From the NCBI GenBank assembly GCA_018222915.1, contig JAAEZI010000028.1, positions 1 to 36,383 on the forward strand: 36,383 nucleotides of DNA, given 5' to 3'. The notes under the pieces are model-generated. The model did not search any database and was not told where the DNA came from. It saw nothing but the letters and a program-made list of their open reading frames with translations. This document shows, piece after piece, positions 8,046 to 16,968 of the stretch (the first letter of the stretch is position 1; every line of letters starts with the position of its first letter). The position numbers and the translations under genes are program-made. This DNA comes from Algicola sp. Lineage in GTDB: Bacteria; Bacteroidota; Bacteroidia; Flavobacteriales; Flavobacteriaceae.

Positions 8046-8645
8046 ATGTCAGACCAAATAACATCTTCAAAGAAAAAACGCTGGAAAATTAATTGGACTT
8101 CTGATAAAATCATGAGTACCTCAGCGCTGTTTATAAGTGTCATCTCTTTAATCGCATTGCTCTATCAATCCTATCTCGCTCGAGAGGATAACAAACTGAC
8201 GCAAATGCAGCAAAGTGCGAGTGTGCTTCCTTATTTAAATCAATGGCTCAGTGACTATAATGACACCTTTAAATTGGTTATTGGGAATAAAGGGGTTGGT
8301 CCAGCATTTATTACGAATGTTGACATTACAGTAGATAACTCCAAAAACTTTCAAAGTTCCAACGCTTTTTTTCAAGACATGCTTAAAACCCATCAACCAT
8401 TAGACACCATTTCCTATCTACAAAGTGATTTGGTGAAAGGCTTCGTGCTACCTGCCAATGACGCGATAAGTGTTATTGAAGTCTATGGATCGGATAACAT
8501 TACAGCGTTTAAGAAAGCCTTTAATGCTATGAATATTGTATTTAAAATTACTTATGAAGATGTTTACGGGACACAATGGCTTCTCACTAATGTAGAATCC
8601 AAGGACAATAGTGCAAACATCCCTATTTTAATCTCAAAAGACTAA
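8046..8645 (+). CDS. Hypothetical protein with one N-terminal membrane anchor
   Basis: 199 aa, not recognised as a named family. A positively charged cytoplasmic N-terminus (SSKKKRWK) precedes one membrane segment at about 24-42 (MSTSALFISVISLIALLYQSY). A predicted extracytoplasmic domain follows with a beta-rich pattern (FKLVIGNKGVGPAFITNVDITVDN, ITYEDVYGTQW). The wording 'L.I.N.G.GPA.I..V.I' is often found in small membrane proteins of unknown function that carry a single anchor. It lies 34 nt after the YdeI-like gene. Its stop codon is directly next to the stop codon of the convergent MoxR gene (8645/8646), leaving no room for an intergenic terminator. Confidence 0.6.
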   Translation: MSDQITSSKKKRWKINWTSDKIMSTSALFISVISLIALLYQSYLAREDNKLTQMQQSASVLPYLNQWLSDYNDTFKLVIGNKGVGPAFITNVDITVDNSKNFQSSNAFFQDMLKTHQPLDTISYLQSDLVKGFVLPANDAISVIEVYGSDNITAFKKAFNAMNIVFKITYEDVYGTQWLLTNVESKDNSANIPILISKD

Positions 8646-10112
8646 CTAAATACCATTTATAAAACTACCATAAGGATCTTTAAACTGAATACCTTCAGTG
8701 AATCGAAATTTATTCAATTGCTTAAATTCTACAAGCGCCCAAAGCACAAATTCCTTTACAAAATAACTATCTTCTTTACTGAGTTTCGGCTGATATTCGC
8801 CTAACAAATCATCCAATGGTGATACGGCATCGAGTAAAGCTTTATATTCCTTATTGCGGAGATCGTCCAATATCTCAAACCCGTCTTGCTGATTAAAAAA
8901 CCATGAGATAATATCATCGTAAGGTGTTTCTTCAGAATCTTTCTTGAGTTTTTCAATTTTGGGAAAAAATTCTACAAACAAGGCTTTCACAGCTTCACCA
9001 ATCAAATTATACGCAACCATCGCAGCACCTTCTTGCTCACCTTCATAAACTAATTCTACCTTTCCTGTAATGGCTGGTATGATTCCAACAAAGTCACTTA
9101 AACGGATCGTCGTATTTTCATCTCCTGCCTTTAAAGCACGACGTTCAGCGGTACTCAACAAATTTTCTAAAGCTGTGATACTCAAACGAGCACTCACACC
9201 ACTTTTAGCATCTATATAATCACTTTCACGAGCCTCAAATACAATTTGCTCCAGCAAATCACGAGCTAAATCTGGGACTGCTACCGTGTCTATCTGACTT
9301 TCTACCAACTTGGCTTCTTGTTCTGTTATAAGTCGGGCCGTTTCAATATCTACCGGATAATGGGTTAAAATTTGACTCCCGATTCTATCCTTTAAAGGTG
9401 TCACGATACTACCTCTATTTGTATAGTCTTCAGGGTTAGCAGTAAACAAAAATTGCACATCTAAAGGCAAACGTAATTTAAAACCACGTATTTGAATATC
9501 ACCCTCTTGAAGTATATTAAATAGCGCCACTTGGATTCTCGCTTGGAGGTCAGGTAATTCATTGATCACAAAAATACAACGGTTCGCTCTTGGAATCATA
9601 CCATAATGAATTACACGGTCATCAGCATAGCTCAATTTCAAATTTGCAGCTTTGATGGGATCTACGTCACCAATTAAATCGGCAACTGTTACATCTGGCG
9701 TTGCTAACTTTTCTGCAAATCGATCGCTTCTATGTAACCATGCAATTGGTGTATCATCTCCTTTTTCATCGATAAGTGTTTTGGCAAACCTAGAAATAGG
9801 TTGCAATGGATCATCATTTATTTCGGAACCTTCTACTATGGGAATGTAGTCATCTAACAAGTTCAACATTAAACGTGCTAATCGTGTTTTCGCTTGTCCG
9901 CGTAAACCCAGCAAATTAATATTATGCCTAGATAATATGGCGCGTTCCAATTCTGGAATTACCGTGTTTTCATAGCCATGAACCCCTTCAAAAGCAGTTT
10001 CCTTGTTTTTAATTTTGGCTATAAGGTTGTCTCTAAGTTCATCCTTTATAGATTTAGATTGATAACCTTGTTTTTTTAATGCCCCTAAAGTATGTATCGT
10101 TTCTATTTTCAT
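8646..10112 (-). CDS. MoxR-like AAA+ ATPase (Mg-chelatase ChlI-like)
   Basis: 488 aa, cytoplasmic. Walker A is GLRGQAKT at 69-76 (K75), which differs from GxxGxGK[ST] by Ala for Gly at position 74. Walker B is CIFVINEL at about 179-186 with catalytic E185. The sensor-1 strand is FLFTANPEDYTNRG, and 'TPLKDRIGSQI' holds the arginine-finger region. This is the layout of the MoxR/ChlI AAA+ clade, which act as ATP-driven chaperones for metal insertion or assembly. The partner VWA gene starts the operon and ends 5 nt upstream, as in MoxR-VWA pairs in general. The substrate cannot be read from the sequence. Confidence 0.85.
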   Translation of the reverse strand: MKIETIHTLGALKKQGYQSKSIKDELRDNLIAKIKNKETAFEGVHGYENTVIPELERAILSRHNINLLGLRGQAKTRLARLMLNLLDDYIPIVEGSEINDDPLQPISRFAKTLIDEKGDDTPIAWLHRSDRFAEKLATPDVTVADLIGDVDPIKAANLKLSYADDRVIHYGMIPRANRCIFVINELPDLQARIQVALFNILQEGDIQIRGFKLRLPLDVQFLFTANPEDYTNRGSIVTPLKDRIGSQILTHYPVDIETARLITEQEAKLVESQIDTVAVPDLARDLLEQIVFEARESDYIDAKSGVSARLSITALENLLSTAERRALKAGDENTTIRLSDFVGIIPAITGKVELVYEGEQEGAAMVAYNLIGEAVKALFVEFFPKIEKLKKDSEETPYDDIISWFFNQQDGFEILDDLRNKEYKALLDAVSPLDDLLGEYQPKLSKEDSYFVKEFVLWALVEFKQLNKFRFTEGIQFKDPYGSFINGI

Positions 10113-10117
10113 TTATC

Positions 10118-11245
10118 TTATCCTCTAATTCTTTTTTTTCTATTTGTTTCATAATCTTCAAAAATCATTTCACCAAGTCCTTTTAAACCAGTATAAAAAG
10201 CTTTGCCTTGATTGGCATGCGTAAATTCTTGAACAAACTGCATCAGATAACGATCTTGCGCAATCATAAACGTGGTTATAGGAATATGAAGCTTTCTTGC
10301 TTGTTGTGCCATCGCATAGCACTTATTGGTAATGTAAGGATTGAGACCGTTACTGTCCTTGTAATACTCACCATCTGGCAATCGTAAGCAGCTAGGTTTC
10401 CCATCGGTGATCATAAATATTTGCTTATTGGTGTTGCGCTTACGTCTCAGTAAATCCATTGCTAATTGTAGACCAGCTACAGTATTAGTATGATAAGGTC
10501 CCACTTTTAAATACGGTAAGTCTTTTATTTCAATTTGCCAAGCATCATTTCCGAAGACGAGAATATCCAACGTATCTTTTGGGTAACGTGTTGTAATCAA
10601 TTCGGCTAAAGCCATAGCCACACGTTTCGCAGGTGTGATACGATCTTCACCATAAAGAATCATGCTGTGACTTATATCAATCATGAGTACCGTACTCATT
10701 TGGGATTTGTGCAGTGTTTCCTCTACGACCAAATCATCTTCTGTGATATTGAAATCACCAATACCGTGATTAATTTGAGCGTTTCTTAAACTTTCAGTCA
10801 TGGACACTTTATCCAAAGCATCTCCAAACTGATAGTTTCTAAAATCGCCAGTATGCTCATCACCTATTCCTGGACTTTTACTTCGGTGATTTCCTTGTCC
10901 ACTTCGTTTGATCTTTCCAAAGATATGTTCTAAAGCTTGTTGTCTAATAGCCCGTTCCGTTTTAGCCGTAATAGCCAAACCTCCTTGACCAACAGGATCT
11001 AACTCTTCTTTGAGATAACCTTTCTTTTTAAGGTCTTCAATAAAATCATCTATGGTATATTCCGAAGTGGTTAATTCGTACTCTTGATCTAATTGCCTTA
11101 ACCAATCTAAAGCCTCTTCCACATCTCCAGAGGTATGTGTGATTAACTCTTTGAAAATTTCAAAAAGCTTTTCAAATGGCGATTGATTAGGTGCTTCGTA
11201 CGTCTTAAATACAAATCCCTTTCTAAAATCATTTTTCTGTTTCAT
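10118..11245 (-). CDS. von Willebrand factor A domain protein, partner of the MoxR ATPase
   Basis: 375 aa with no signal peptide. The VWA domain fills about 183-360. Its MIDAS metal site is visible as D190-I-S192-H-S194 (MIDISHS), a Thr in HTNTVAGL, and the Asp of MITDGKP. The first 180 residues are mostly helical and charged, including GIGDEHTGDFRNYQFGD, which recurs in VWA partners of MoxR ATPases. Family knowledge: VWA proteins bind the AAA+ ring through the MIDAS and recruit substrates. The MoxR gene follows after 5 nt. The start codon lies only 8 nt past the T-run of the fnr-like gene's terminator, so expression probably involves read-through or a promoter inside that hairpin. Confidence 0.85.
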   Translation of the reverse strand: MKQKNDFRKGFVFKTYEAPNQSPFEKLFEIFKELITHTSGDVEEALDWLRQLDQEYELTTSEYTIDDFIEDLKKKGYLKEELDPVGQGGLAITAKTERAIRQQALEHIFGKIKRSGQGNHRSKSPGIGDEHTGDFRNYQFGDALDKVSMTESLRNAQINHGIGDFNITEDDLVVEETLHKSQMSTVLMIDISHSMILYGEDRITPAKRVAMALAELITTRYPKDTLDILVFGNDAWQIEIKDLPYLKVGPYHTNTVAGLQLAMDLLRRKRNTNKQIFMITDGKPSCLRLPDGEYYKDSNGLNPYITNKCYAMAQQARKLHIPITTFMIAQDRYLMQFVQEFTHANQGKAFYTGLKGLGEMIFEDYETNRKKRIRG

Positions 11246-11253
11246 AGCTCTAT

Positions 11254-11293
11254 AAAAATAATGCTTTTTAAACTGAAAAATATTAAAGCATTA
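11254..11293 (-). terminator. Terminator after the Crp/Fnr regulator gene
   Basis: On the minus strand TAATGCTTT (11285-11293) pairs with AAAGCATTA (11259-11267) across a 17-nt loop, followed by TTTTT (11254-11258). It starts a few nucleotides past the regulator's stop codon. It ends 8 nt before the ATG of the VWA gene, so it separates, or attenuates into, that operon. Confidence 0.65.
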
Positions 11294-11299
11294 CTAAAA

Positions 11300-11977
11300 T
11301 TACTCTATGAGTTTTAAATTCTGAAGATTCTCAATTTTTATTTGCTTCCCTTGGGTAGATATCAGACCTTCTTTTTTAAATTGCGATAAAATTCTAATAG
11401 CAGACTCGGTTGCCGTTCCTACGATATTCGCATAATCTTCCCGCGACAAATTGATAGGTAAATAGCCATCCTTATCTTGCCCGAAATTATCGTGCATATA
11501 TACCAAAACTTCGGCAAGTCGTTGCTTTACTGATTTCTGAGCCATATCCACCACCGAATTGTCTGAGGATTTTAATTCGTGAGCCATCTGCTGCAACATA
11601 TCCATGGAAAACTTGGAATTATTTTCCAAGTCTGTCATGATTTCATTCTTCGGGATAAAGCAAACTTCCATGTCATTTAGAGCCACTGCACTTAAATTAG
11701 CAGTTTCATCACCAATTAAGGAACGCTGTCCCAGTAAATCTCCTTTCACGACGAGTTTCACAATTTGATCTTTACCATTAGAACTCAGTTTTGATAATTT
11801 ACATACACCGTCTTTAACGCAATAAACACCATTTACATTTTCACCTTCTTCAAAAATGATCTCACCTTTCTTTACAAATCTAGAGGTCTTACATCCAGAA
11901 ATACGCACCAACTCTTCTCTTGTTAATGCCCTTAAAGAATTAAATTGTCGAATAATACATTGCTCACACTTGCTCAT
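11300..11977 (-). CDS. Crp/Fnr-family transcriptional regulator, likely the oxygen-responsive activator of this cluster
   Basis: 225 aa. A cyclic-nucleotide-binding-like beta barrel (about 25-115; VKKGEIIFEEGENVNGVYCVKDG … GDLLGQRSLIGDE) is followed by a long dimerisation helix (about 120-150). A winged HTH follows at about 170-215, with recognition-helix text ATESAIRILSQFKKEGLI. The N-terminus is MSKCEQC; Cys4, Cys7, Cys29 and Cys106 could hold an Fe-S cluster as in Fnr (C-x2-C near the N-terminus plus one Cys in the barrel), though spacing differs from E. coli Fnr. It is divergent from ccoI and next to cbb3 oxidase genes. The same intergenic region carries an ATGA-N6-TCAT palindrome. There is no TAnnTTTG element at the activating distance on its own side, so it is probably not activated by that site. 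Confidence 0.85.
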   Translation of the reverse strand: MSKCEQCIIRQFNSLRALTREELVRISGCKTSRFVKKGEIIFEEGENVNGVYCVKDGVCKLSKLSSNGKDQIVKLVVKGDLLGQRSLIGDETANLSAVALNDMEVCFIPKNEIMTDLENNSKFSMDMLQQMAHELKSSDNSVVDMAQKSVKQRLAEVLVYMHDNFGQDKDGYLPINLSREDYANIVGTATESAIRILSQFKKEGLISTQGKQIKIENLQNLKLIE

Positions 11978-12014
11978 ACCTGATATTTTGAAGTTCTGTA
12001 AAATTAACTAAAAC

Positions 12015-12058
12015 ATGACAAATATCATATTTAATACTTAGAAGTTTTGTGACTTTTG
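12015..12058 (+). promoter_or_regulatory. Fnr-like box and -7 element of ccoI
   Basis: The palindrome ATGACAAATATCAT lies at 12015-12028 (centre 12021.5). GACTTTTG at 12051-12058 matches TAnnTTTG except for its first base and begins 29.5 bp from the palindrome centre, the same distance as in the three other promoters of this window. Transcription should begin near 12064, downstream of the in-frame GTG at 12049. Confidence 0.7.
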
Positions 12059-12084
12059 TTACAGGTATAAATGAGCAAATTAGT

Positions 12085-14457
12085 ATGGAACAAACTACTT
12101 GTTTCCACTGCGGTGACAACTGTAATACGACCGTTATCGCATTCGACAATAAAAATTTCTGCTGTAATGGTTGTAAAACAGTGTATGAGATTTTCTCAGA
12201 AAATGATTTAACCTGCTATTACGATTTGGAGTCCGCACCAGGTGCTACTCCAAAAGAAATAGAAGGAAAGTATGATTTCCTTTCTCAAGAGAATATCATC
12301 GACAAACTCACTGAATTCAATGATGGCGATATACAAATTGCCACCTTGTACATTCCACATATTCATTGTAGTTCTTGTATCTGGATTTTAGAAAACCTTC
12401 ATAAGTTACACTCAAATATTTCAGCATCACAGGTAAATTTCGGTAAGAAAACTGTTCGTATTACATACAATGCCAAGACCTACTCTCTCAAAGAGGTGGT
12501 CGTTCTATTGAGCTCGATAGGCTATGAACCTTATATTTCTTTAGATGATTTTAAAACCGGTCAAGAAAACATCAATAGAAGTCTTATTTACAAACTAGGT
12601 GTTGCAGGTTTTGCCTTCGGAAATGTGATGTTCCTGTCCTTTCCAGAATACTTTGAAGTGGGTGAATTCTGGTTAGAACAATACAAACATTTATTTCGAT
12701 GGCTCATGTTTGCCTTTTCCATTCCGGTCGTTTTTTATGCTGGACAAGATTATTTCATCTCAGCTTTCAAAGGACTTCGCTCTAAAATATTAAATATCGA
12801 TGTACCTATTGCCTTGGGAATTTCCGTGTTATTTATCAGAAGTACGGTAGACATTATCTTCGATTTGGGATCTGGATTTTTTGATAGCTTAACTGGACTT
12901 ATTTTTTTCTTACTTCTAGGAAGATTTTTTCAACAGAAAACATACACCTACCTGTCATTTGAACGCGATTACAAATCCTATTTTCCTATCGCCATCACCA
13001 AAGTAAATTCTGAGGGTGAGGAAACACCAATTCCTGTCTATGATATTGACAAAGGCGACAGATTACTCATAAGAAATGAAGAATTAATACCCGTTGATGG
13101 CATCCTTATAAATGGGAAAGCGCGCATCGATTACAGTTTTGTCACGGGAGAATCAGAAACCGTGCGTAAAGTGTCTGGTGACAAATTATATGCTGGTGGA
13201 AAGCAGACGTCTGGTATTATTGAAATGGAAGCGTTAAAATCGGTAGAACAAAGTTATTTAACACAGTTATGGAGTAATGATGTGTTTAATAAAAATAAAG
13301 AAGATGGTTTTACAACCCTCACCAACAACATTAGTAAACGCTTCACGATTGCCGTTTTGGCAATTGCTTTTGTTTCTACCACATATTGGCTATTTACGGA
13401 TGCCACGAAAGCAATGAATGTATTCACGGCTGTGCTTATTATTGCGTGTCCGTGTGCCATTGCCTTATCTGCACCATTTACCTTCGGAAATTTACTTCGC
13501 ATCTTCGGAAAGTTAAAATTCTATGTAAAAAATGCTTCCGTCATTGAACAACTAGCCCATATCGATACCATTATTTTTGATAAAACTGGAACGATTACCT
13601 CAAATCAAAAAAGTAGGGCAAATTATGAAGGAATTGCCTTGAGTGCTTCGGAAGAACAACTATTAAAAAACACATTACGAGGCTCTAATCATCCACTCAG
13701 TAGAACGCTTTATGATATTCTTGATGAGCATCAGGTTGTATCGCTCAATCATTTTGAAGAACATCTAGGAAAAGGTATTGAAGCCACCTATCATCAAGAG
13801 CATATTAAAATAGGGTCCGCCAGTTTTGTCGGGAGCAATGAAGCGCCTGTATTAAATACTGCCGTACACGTGAGTACGAATAATCAATACAAAGGAAAAT
13901 TCACCTTTTACAACAGCTATCGGAAAGGCTTATCGAAACTGTTCAATACATTAAAAAAACAATATGATCTCGTCATATTATCGGGTGACAATGAAGGCGA
14001 ATACGCAAATCTTAAAAAGTTACTTCCCGCCAAAACAAAACTGATTTTTAATCAAAAGCCCGATGACAAATTAGAATACATCAAATACCATCAAAGTGAA
14101 GGTGCCAAAGTACTAATGATTGGTGACGGACTAAATGATGCTGGTGCTCTTGCTCAAAGTAATGTCGGTATTGCGCTGTCAGAAAATGTGAATGTTTTTT
14201 CACCAGCATGTGATGCCATTTTAGATGCTTCCAAATTTCATCAATTACATAAATTTTTAAAAGCCTCTAAAAGTGCCATCCAGATTATAAAATGGAGTTT
14301 TGCCTTATCGTTTATCTATAACATTATCGGACTATATTTTGCGGTTACAGGACAATTAGCACCAGTAATAGCAGCTATTTTAATGCCATTGAGCTCGATA
14401 AGTGTGGTCGTTTTTACCACCGTCGCTACCAATCTTAAAGGTCGGAAAATAAAGTAA
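12085..14457 (+). CDS. ccoI: Copper-exporting P1B-type ATPase for cbb3 oxidase assembly (CcoI/FixI)
   Basis: 790 aa from ATG 12085. An in-frame GTG at 12049 is possible but would lie upstream of the predicted transcription start. The N-terminal cysteine-rich domain (CFHCGDNC at 6-13, CCNGC at 26-30) is the FixI-type metal-binding domain. It is followed by an HMA domain with CSSC at 95-98, then eight expected membrane helices. CPC at 455-457 is the copper channel motif, D499 in DKTGT is phosphorylated, and GDGLNDA at about 680-686 is the hinge motif. The N-terminal four-cysteine domain and the position before ccoS-ccoNO show that this is the CcoI type, which supplies copper for the CuB centre, and not a detoxifying CopA. 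Confidence 0.95.
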   Translation: MEQTTCFHCGDNCNTTVIAFDNKNFCCNGCKTVYEIFSENDLTCYYDLESAPGATPKEIEGKYDFLSQENIIDKLTEFNDGDIQIATLYIPHIHCSSCIWILENLHKLHSNISASQVNFGKKTVRITYNAKTYSLKEVVVLLSSIGYEPYISLDDFKTGQENINRSLIYKLGVAGFAFGNVMFLSFPEYFEVGEFWLEQYKHLFRWLMFAFSIPVVFYAGQDYFISAFKGLRSKILNIDVPIALGISVLFIRSTVDIIFDLGSGFFDSLTGLIFFLLLGRFFQQKTYTYLSFERDYKSYFPIAITKVNSEGEETPIPVYDIDKGDRLLIRNEELIPVDGILINGKARIDYSFVTGESETVRKVSGDKLYAGGKQTSGIIEMEALKSVEQSYLTQLWSNDVFNKNKEDGFTTLTNNISKRFTIAVLAIAFVSTTYWLFTDATKAMNVFTAVLIIACPCAIALSAPFTFGNLLRIFGKLKFYVKNASVIEQLAHIDTIIFDKTGTITSNQKSRANYEGIALSASEEQLLKNTLRGSNHPLSRTLYDILDEHQVVSLNHFEEHLGKGIEATYHQEHIKIGSASFVGSNEAPVLNTAVHVSTNNQYKGKFTFYNSYRKGLSKLFNTLKKQYDLVILSGDNEGEYANLKKLLPAKTKLIFNQKPDDKLEYIKYHQSEGAKVLMIGDGLNDAGALAQSNVGIALSENVNVFSPACDAILDASKFHQLHKFLKASKSAIQIIKWSFALSFIYNIIGLYFAVTGQLAPVIAAILMPLSSISVVVFTTVATNLKGRKIK

Positions 14458-14499
14458 ATATGCGATATATCATCTCCACAACTAAAATAATTTTTAAAC

Positions 14500-14543
14500 A
14501 TGATATAAGTCATGTTTTAAGAACCCGTTCAACTGTAATTTTG
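14500..14543 (+). promoter_or_regulatory. Fnr-like box and -7 element of the cco operon
   Basis: ATGATATAAGTCAT lies at 14500-14513 (centre 14506.5) and a perfect TAATTTTG -7 element at 14536-14543. The spacing of 29.5 bp equals that of the ccoI, CBS and hemN promoters. Transcription is expected near 14549, leaving about 15 nt before the ccoS start. Confidence 0.8.
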
Positions 14544-14563
14544 AACCATAACTTCTAATAGGT

Positions 14564-14752
14564 ATGAGTGTTATATATATTTTATTGAGTATTAGCATTA
14601 TTGTTGCTCTCGTGTTTTTCATTGCGTTTATAGCAGCTGTTCGACAAGGGCAATTTGATGATGGTTACACCCCTTCTGTTAGAATGCTTTTTGAAGACGA
14701 ACTTGTAAAAGAGCAACCAAAACCATCTGTTAAAACAAAAAAGACCAATTAA
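14564..14752 (+). CDS. ccoS: cbb3-type oxidase assembly protein CcoS
   Basis: 62 aa, the usual tiny size of CcoS. One membrane helix (about 2-27: SVIYILLSISIIVALVFFIAFI) is followed by the conserved pattern AVRQGQFDDGYTPSVRMLF, which matches the CcoS signature (…GQFDD…TPA.R.L). It is needed for insertion of haem and copper into the catalytic subunit in bacteria where it has been studied. It is the first gene of the operon and ends 5 nt before ccoNO. Confidence 0.93.
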   Translation: MSVIYILLSISIIVALVFFIAFIAAVRQGQFDDGYTPSVRMLFEDELVKEQPKPSVKTKKTN

Positions 14753-14757
14753 TTATT

Positions 14758-16965
14758 ATGGAAGTTCAACAGTTTCATTACGATAACAAAATCGTTAAAA
14801 ATTTCCTCTATGCAACCATGCTTTGGGGAGTCGTAGGAATGTTAGTAGGTTTACTACTGGCATTTATGTTTTTATTCCCAAACATGATAGAAGACCTGTT
14901 TCCAGGTGGTGTTTCATGGTTGAGTTTCGGTCGTTTAAGACCTTTACATACCAATGCTGTCATTTTTGCCTTTGTTGGTAATGCCATTTTTGCAGGTGTT
15001 TATTACTCCACACAACGTCTTTTAAAAACAAGAATGTTCAGTGACTTGTTAAGTAAAATCAATTTTTGGGGTTGGCAATTAATTATCGTAGGTGCGGCCA
15101 TCACCCTTCCATTAGGCTATACAACGTCAAAGGAATATGCCGAATTAGAATGGCCTTTTGATATTGCAATTGCTGTTATCTGGGTCGTTTTCGGGTGGAA
15201 TTTAATCGCCACCATTTTAAAACGTCGTCAAAGACATTTGTATGTTGCTATTTGGTTTTACATTGCCACCTTTGTCACCGTAGCGGTACTTCATATTTTT
15301 AATAGTTTAGAACTGCCTGTAAGTGGTTTAAAAAGTTACTCTGTTTATGCTGGTGTTCAAGATGCCTTAGTGCAATGGTGGTATGGTCATAATGCGGTGG
15401 CGTTTTTCTTGACGACGCCATTTTTAGGATTGATGTATTACTTCGTACCTAAAGCAGCTAACAGACCCGTATATTCTTACAGACTATCGATTGTACACTT
15501 CTGGTCGTTGATCTTCATTTATATTTGGGCAGGACCTCACCATTTATTATACACCGCACTCCCAGAATGGGCACAAAACCTTGGTGTGGCATTTTCAGTC
15601 ATGCTATTGATGCCCTCTTGGGGAGGAATGATTAACGGACTTCTAACACTGCGTGGTGCATGGGATAAAGTAAGAACAGATCCTGTTTTAAAATTTATGG
15701 TAGTTGCCATCACTGGCTATGGTATGGCTACGTTCGAAGGTCCTATGCTTTCTGTTAAAAGCATGAATGCTATGGCCCATTTTACAGACTGGATTATTGC
15801 ACACGTTCATGTTGGTGCACTCGCATGGAATGGCTTCCTTACCTTCGGAATGATTTACTATCTAGTTCCAAAATTATTCAAAACGAAATTGCACTCAACA
15901 GGTTTGGCTAACTTACATTTCTGGATTGGCACCTTAGGAATTATTTTCTATGCGCTTCCGATGTATGTTGCAGGATTTACACAATGGGCTATGTGGAAAC
16001 AATTTAACCCAGATGGTACTTTAGTCTACGGTAATTTCCTTGAAACCGTAACAGAAATCATTCCAATGTACTGGATGAGAGCTATTGGTGGTACACTTTA
16101 TATTACAGGTATGCTCATTTTGGTAGTGAACGTTATTATCACCATTAGAAATGGTAGCAAAGTCACTGATGAATTAGCTGAAGCACCTGCATTAAAACGT
16201 GTTTCTAAGCGTCGAGTGGCTGGTGAAGGATGGCACACTTGGTTAGAGCGTAAACCTATTAAATTAACGATTTATGCTACAATCGCCATATTAATTGGAG
16301 GCGTTGTTCAAATTATTCCAACCCTTTTGGTTGAGGAAAACATCCCAACCATTTCAAGTGTGAAACCTTACACGCCTCTAGAATTGGAGGGACGCGATAT
16401 TTATATAAGAGAAGGCTGTGTAGGATGTCATTCTCAAATGGTAAGACCTTTTAGAAATGAAGTCGAACGTTATGGTGAGTATTCAAAAGCTGGCGAATAT
16501 GTTTATGATCATCCATTCCTTTGGGGAAGTAAACGAACAGGTCCAGACTTACATCGCGTTGGTGGTAAGTATTCAGATAATTGGCACTTAAATCACATGT
16601 ATGATCCACAAAGCACCTCATCTGGTTCAATTATGCCAGCTTATAAATGGCTTATTAAAAACCCATTAGACAAGTCGCAAACAGAAGCCAAAATGCGTGC
16701 GATGGTATCCTTAGGTGTTCCTTATTCTGATCAAGATATCGAGAACGCACAACAAGCCATGACAGAACAGGGGACTCAAATAGAAAAGAACCTGTATTCA
16801 GATCCTGATTTCGCCTCTTCTTACGAAGCTGATAAAAAATCTGGTGGTGAGAACTTCGTTGAAATGCGTGATCGAGAAATCGTAGCCATCATAGCATATT
16901 TACAACGACTTGGTACAGATATTAAAGTTGAAGATTCAGAAGTAACAACGATTCAAAAACAATAA
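14758..16965 (+). CDS. ccoNO: cbb3-type cytochrome c oxidase, fused subunits I and II (CcoNO)
   Basis: 735 aa. Residues about 1-475 are CcoN with about 12 membrane helices: H64 (haem b, LRPLHTNAV), H211 (WYGHNAV, CuB), Y255 and H261-H262 (YIWAGPHH, CuB and cross-linked Tyr region), H349 and H351 (HVHVG, haem b3 and b). After a linker and one more membrane helix (about 505-528), residues about 535-735 are CcoO with a c-type haem site C554-V-G-C557-H558 and the Met ligand M626 (SIMPAYKW). The fusion of N and O into one chain is the form known from Bacteroidota. It reduces oxygen to water at high affinity and pumps protons across the inner membrane. Confidence 0.96.
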   Translation: MEVQQFHYDNKIVKNFLYATMLWGVVGMLVGLLLAFMFLFPNMIEDLFPGGVSWLSFGRLRPLHTNAVIFAFVGNAIFAGVYYSTQRLLKTRMFSDLLSKINFWGWQLIIVGAAITLPLGYTTSKEYAELEWPFDIAIAVIWVVFGWNLIATILKRRQRHLYVAIWFYIATFVTVAVLHIFNSLELPVSGLKSYSVYAGVQDALVQWWYGHNAVAFFLTTPFLGLMYYFVPKAANRPVYSYRLSIVHFWSLIFIYIWAGPHHLLYTALPEWAQNLGVAFSVMLLMPSWGGMINGLLTLRGAWDKVRTDPVLKFMVVAITGYGMATFEGPMLSVKSMNAMAHFTDWIIAHVHVGALAWNGFLTFGMIYYLVPKLFKTKLHSTGLANLHFWIGTLGIIFYALPMYVAGFTQWAMWKQFNPDGTLVYGNFLETVTEIIPMYWMRAIGGTLYITGMLILVVNVIITIRNGSKVTDELAEAPALKRVSKRRVAGEGWHTWLERKPIKLTIYATIAILIGGVVQIIPTLLVEENIPTISSVKPYTPLELEGRDIYIREGCVGCHSQMVRPFRNEVERYGEYSKAGEYVYDHPFLWGSKRTGPDLHRVGGKYSDNWHLNHMYDPQSTSSGSIMPAYKWLIKNPLDKSQTEAKMRAMVSLGVPYSDQDIENAQQAMTEQGTQIEKNLYSDPDFASSYEADKKSGGENFVEMRDREIVAIIAYLQRLGTDIKVEDSEVTTIQKQ

Positions 16966-16968
16966 ATC

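Noticed and set aside
11985..11992. The ccoI box as an activator site for the regulator's own gene
   Set aside because: At the expected distance on the minus strand the sequence is TTCAAAAT, which does not fit TAnnTTTG. Autorepression remains possible.
12049..12084. Longer start (GTG) for ccoI adding 12 residues
   Set aside because: The GTG lies upstream of the -7 element and predicted transcription start. MEQTTCFHCGDNC from ATG 12085 is the usual CcoI N-terminus.
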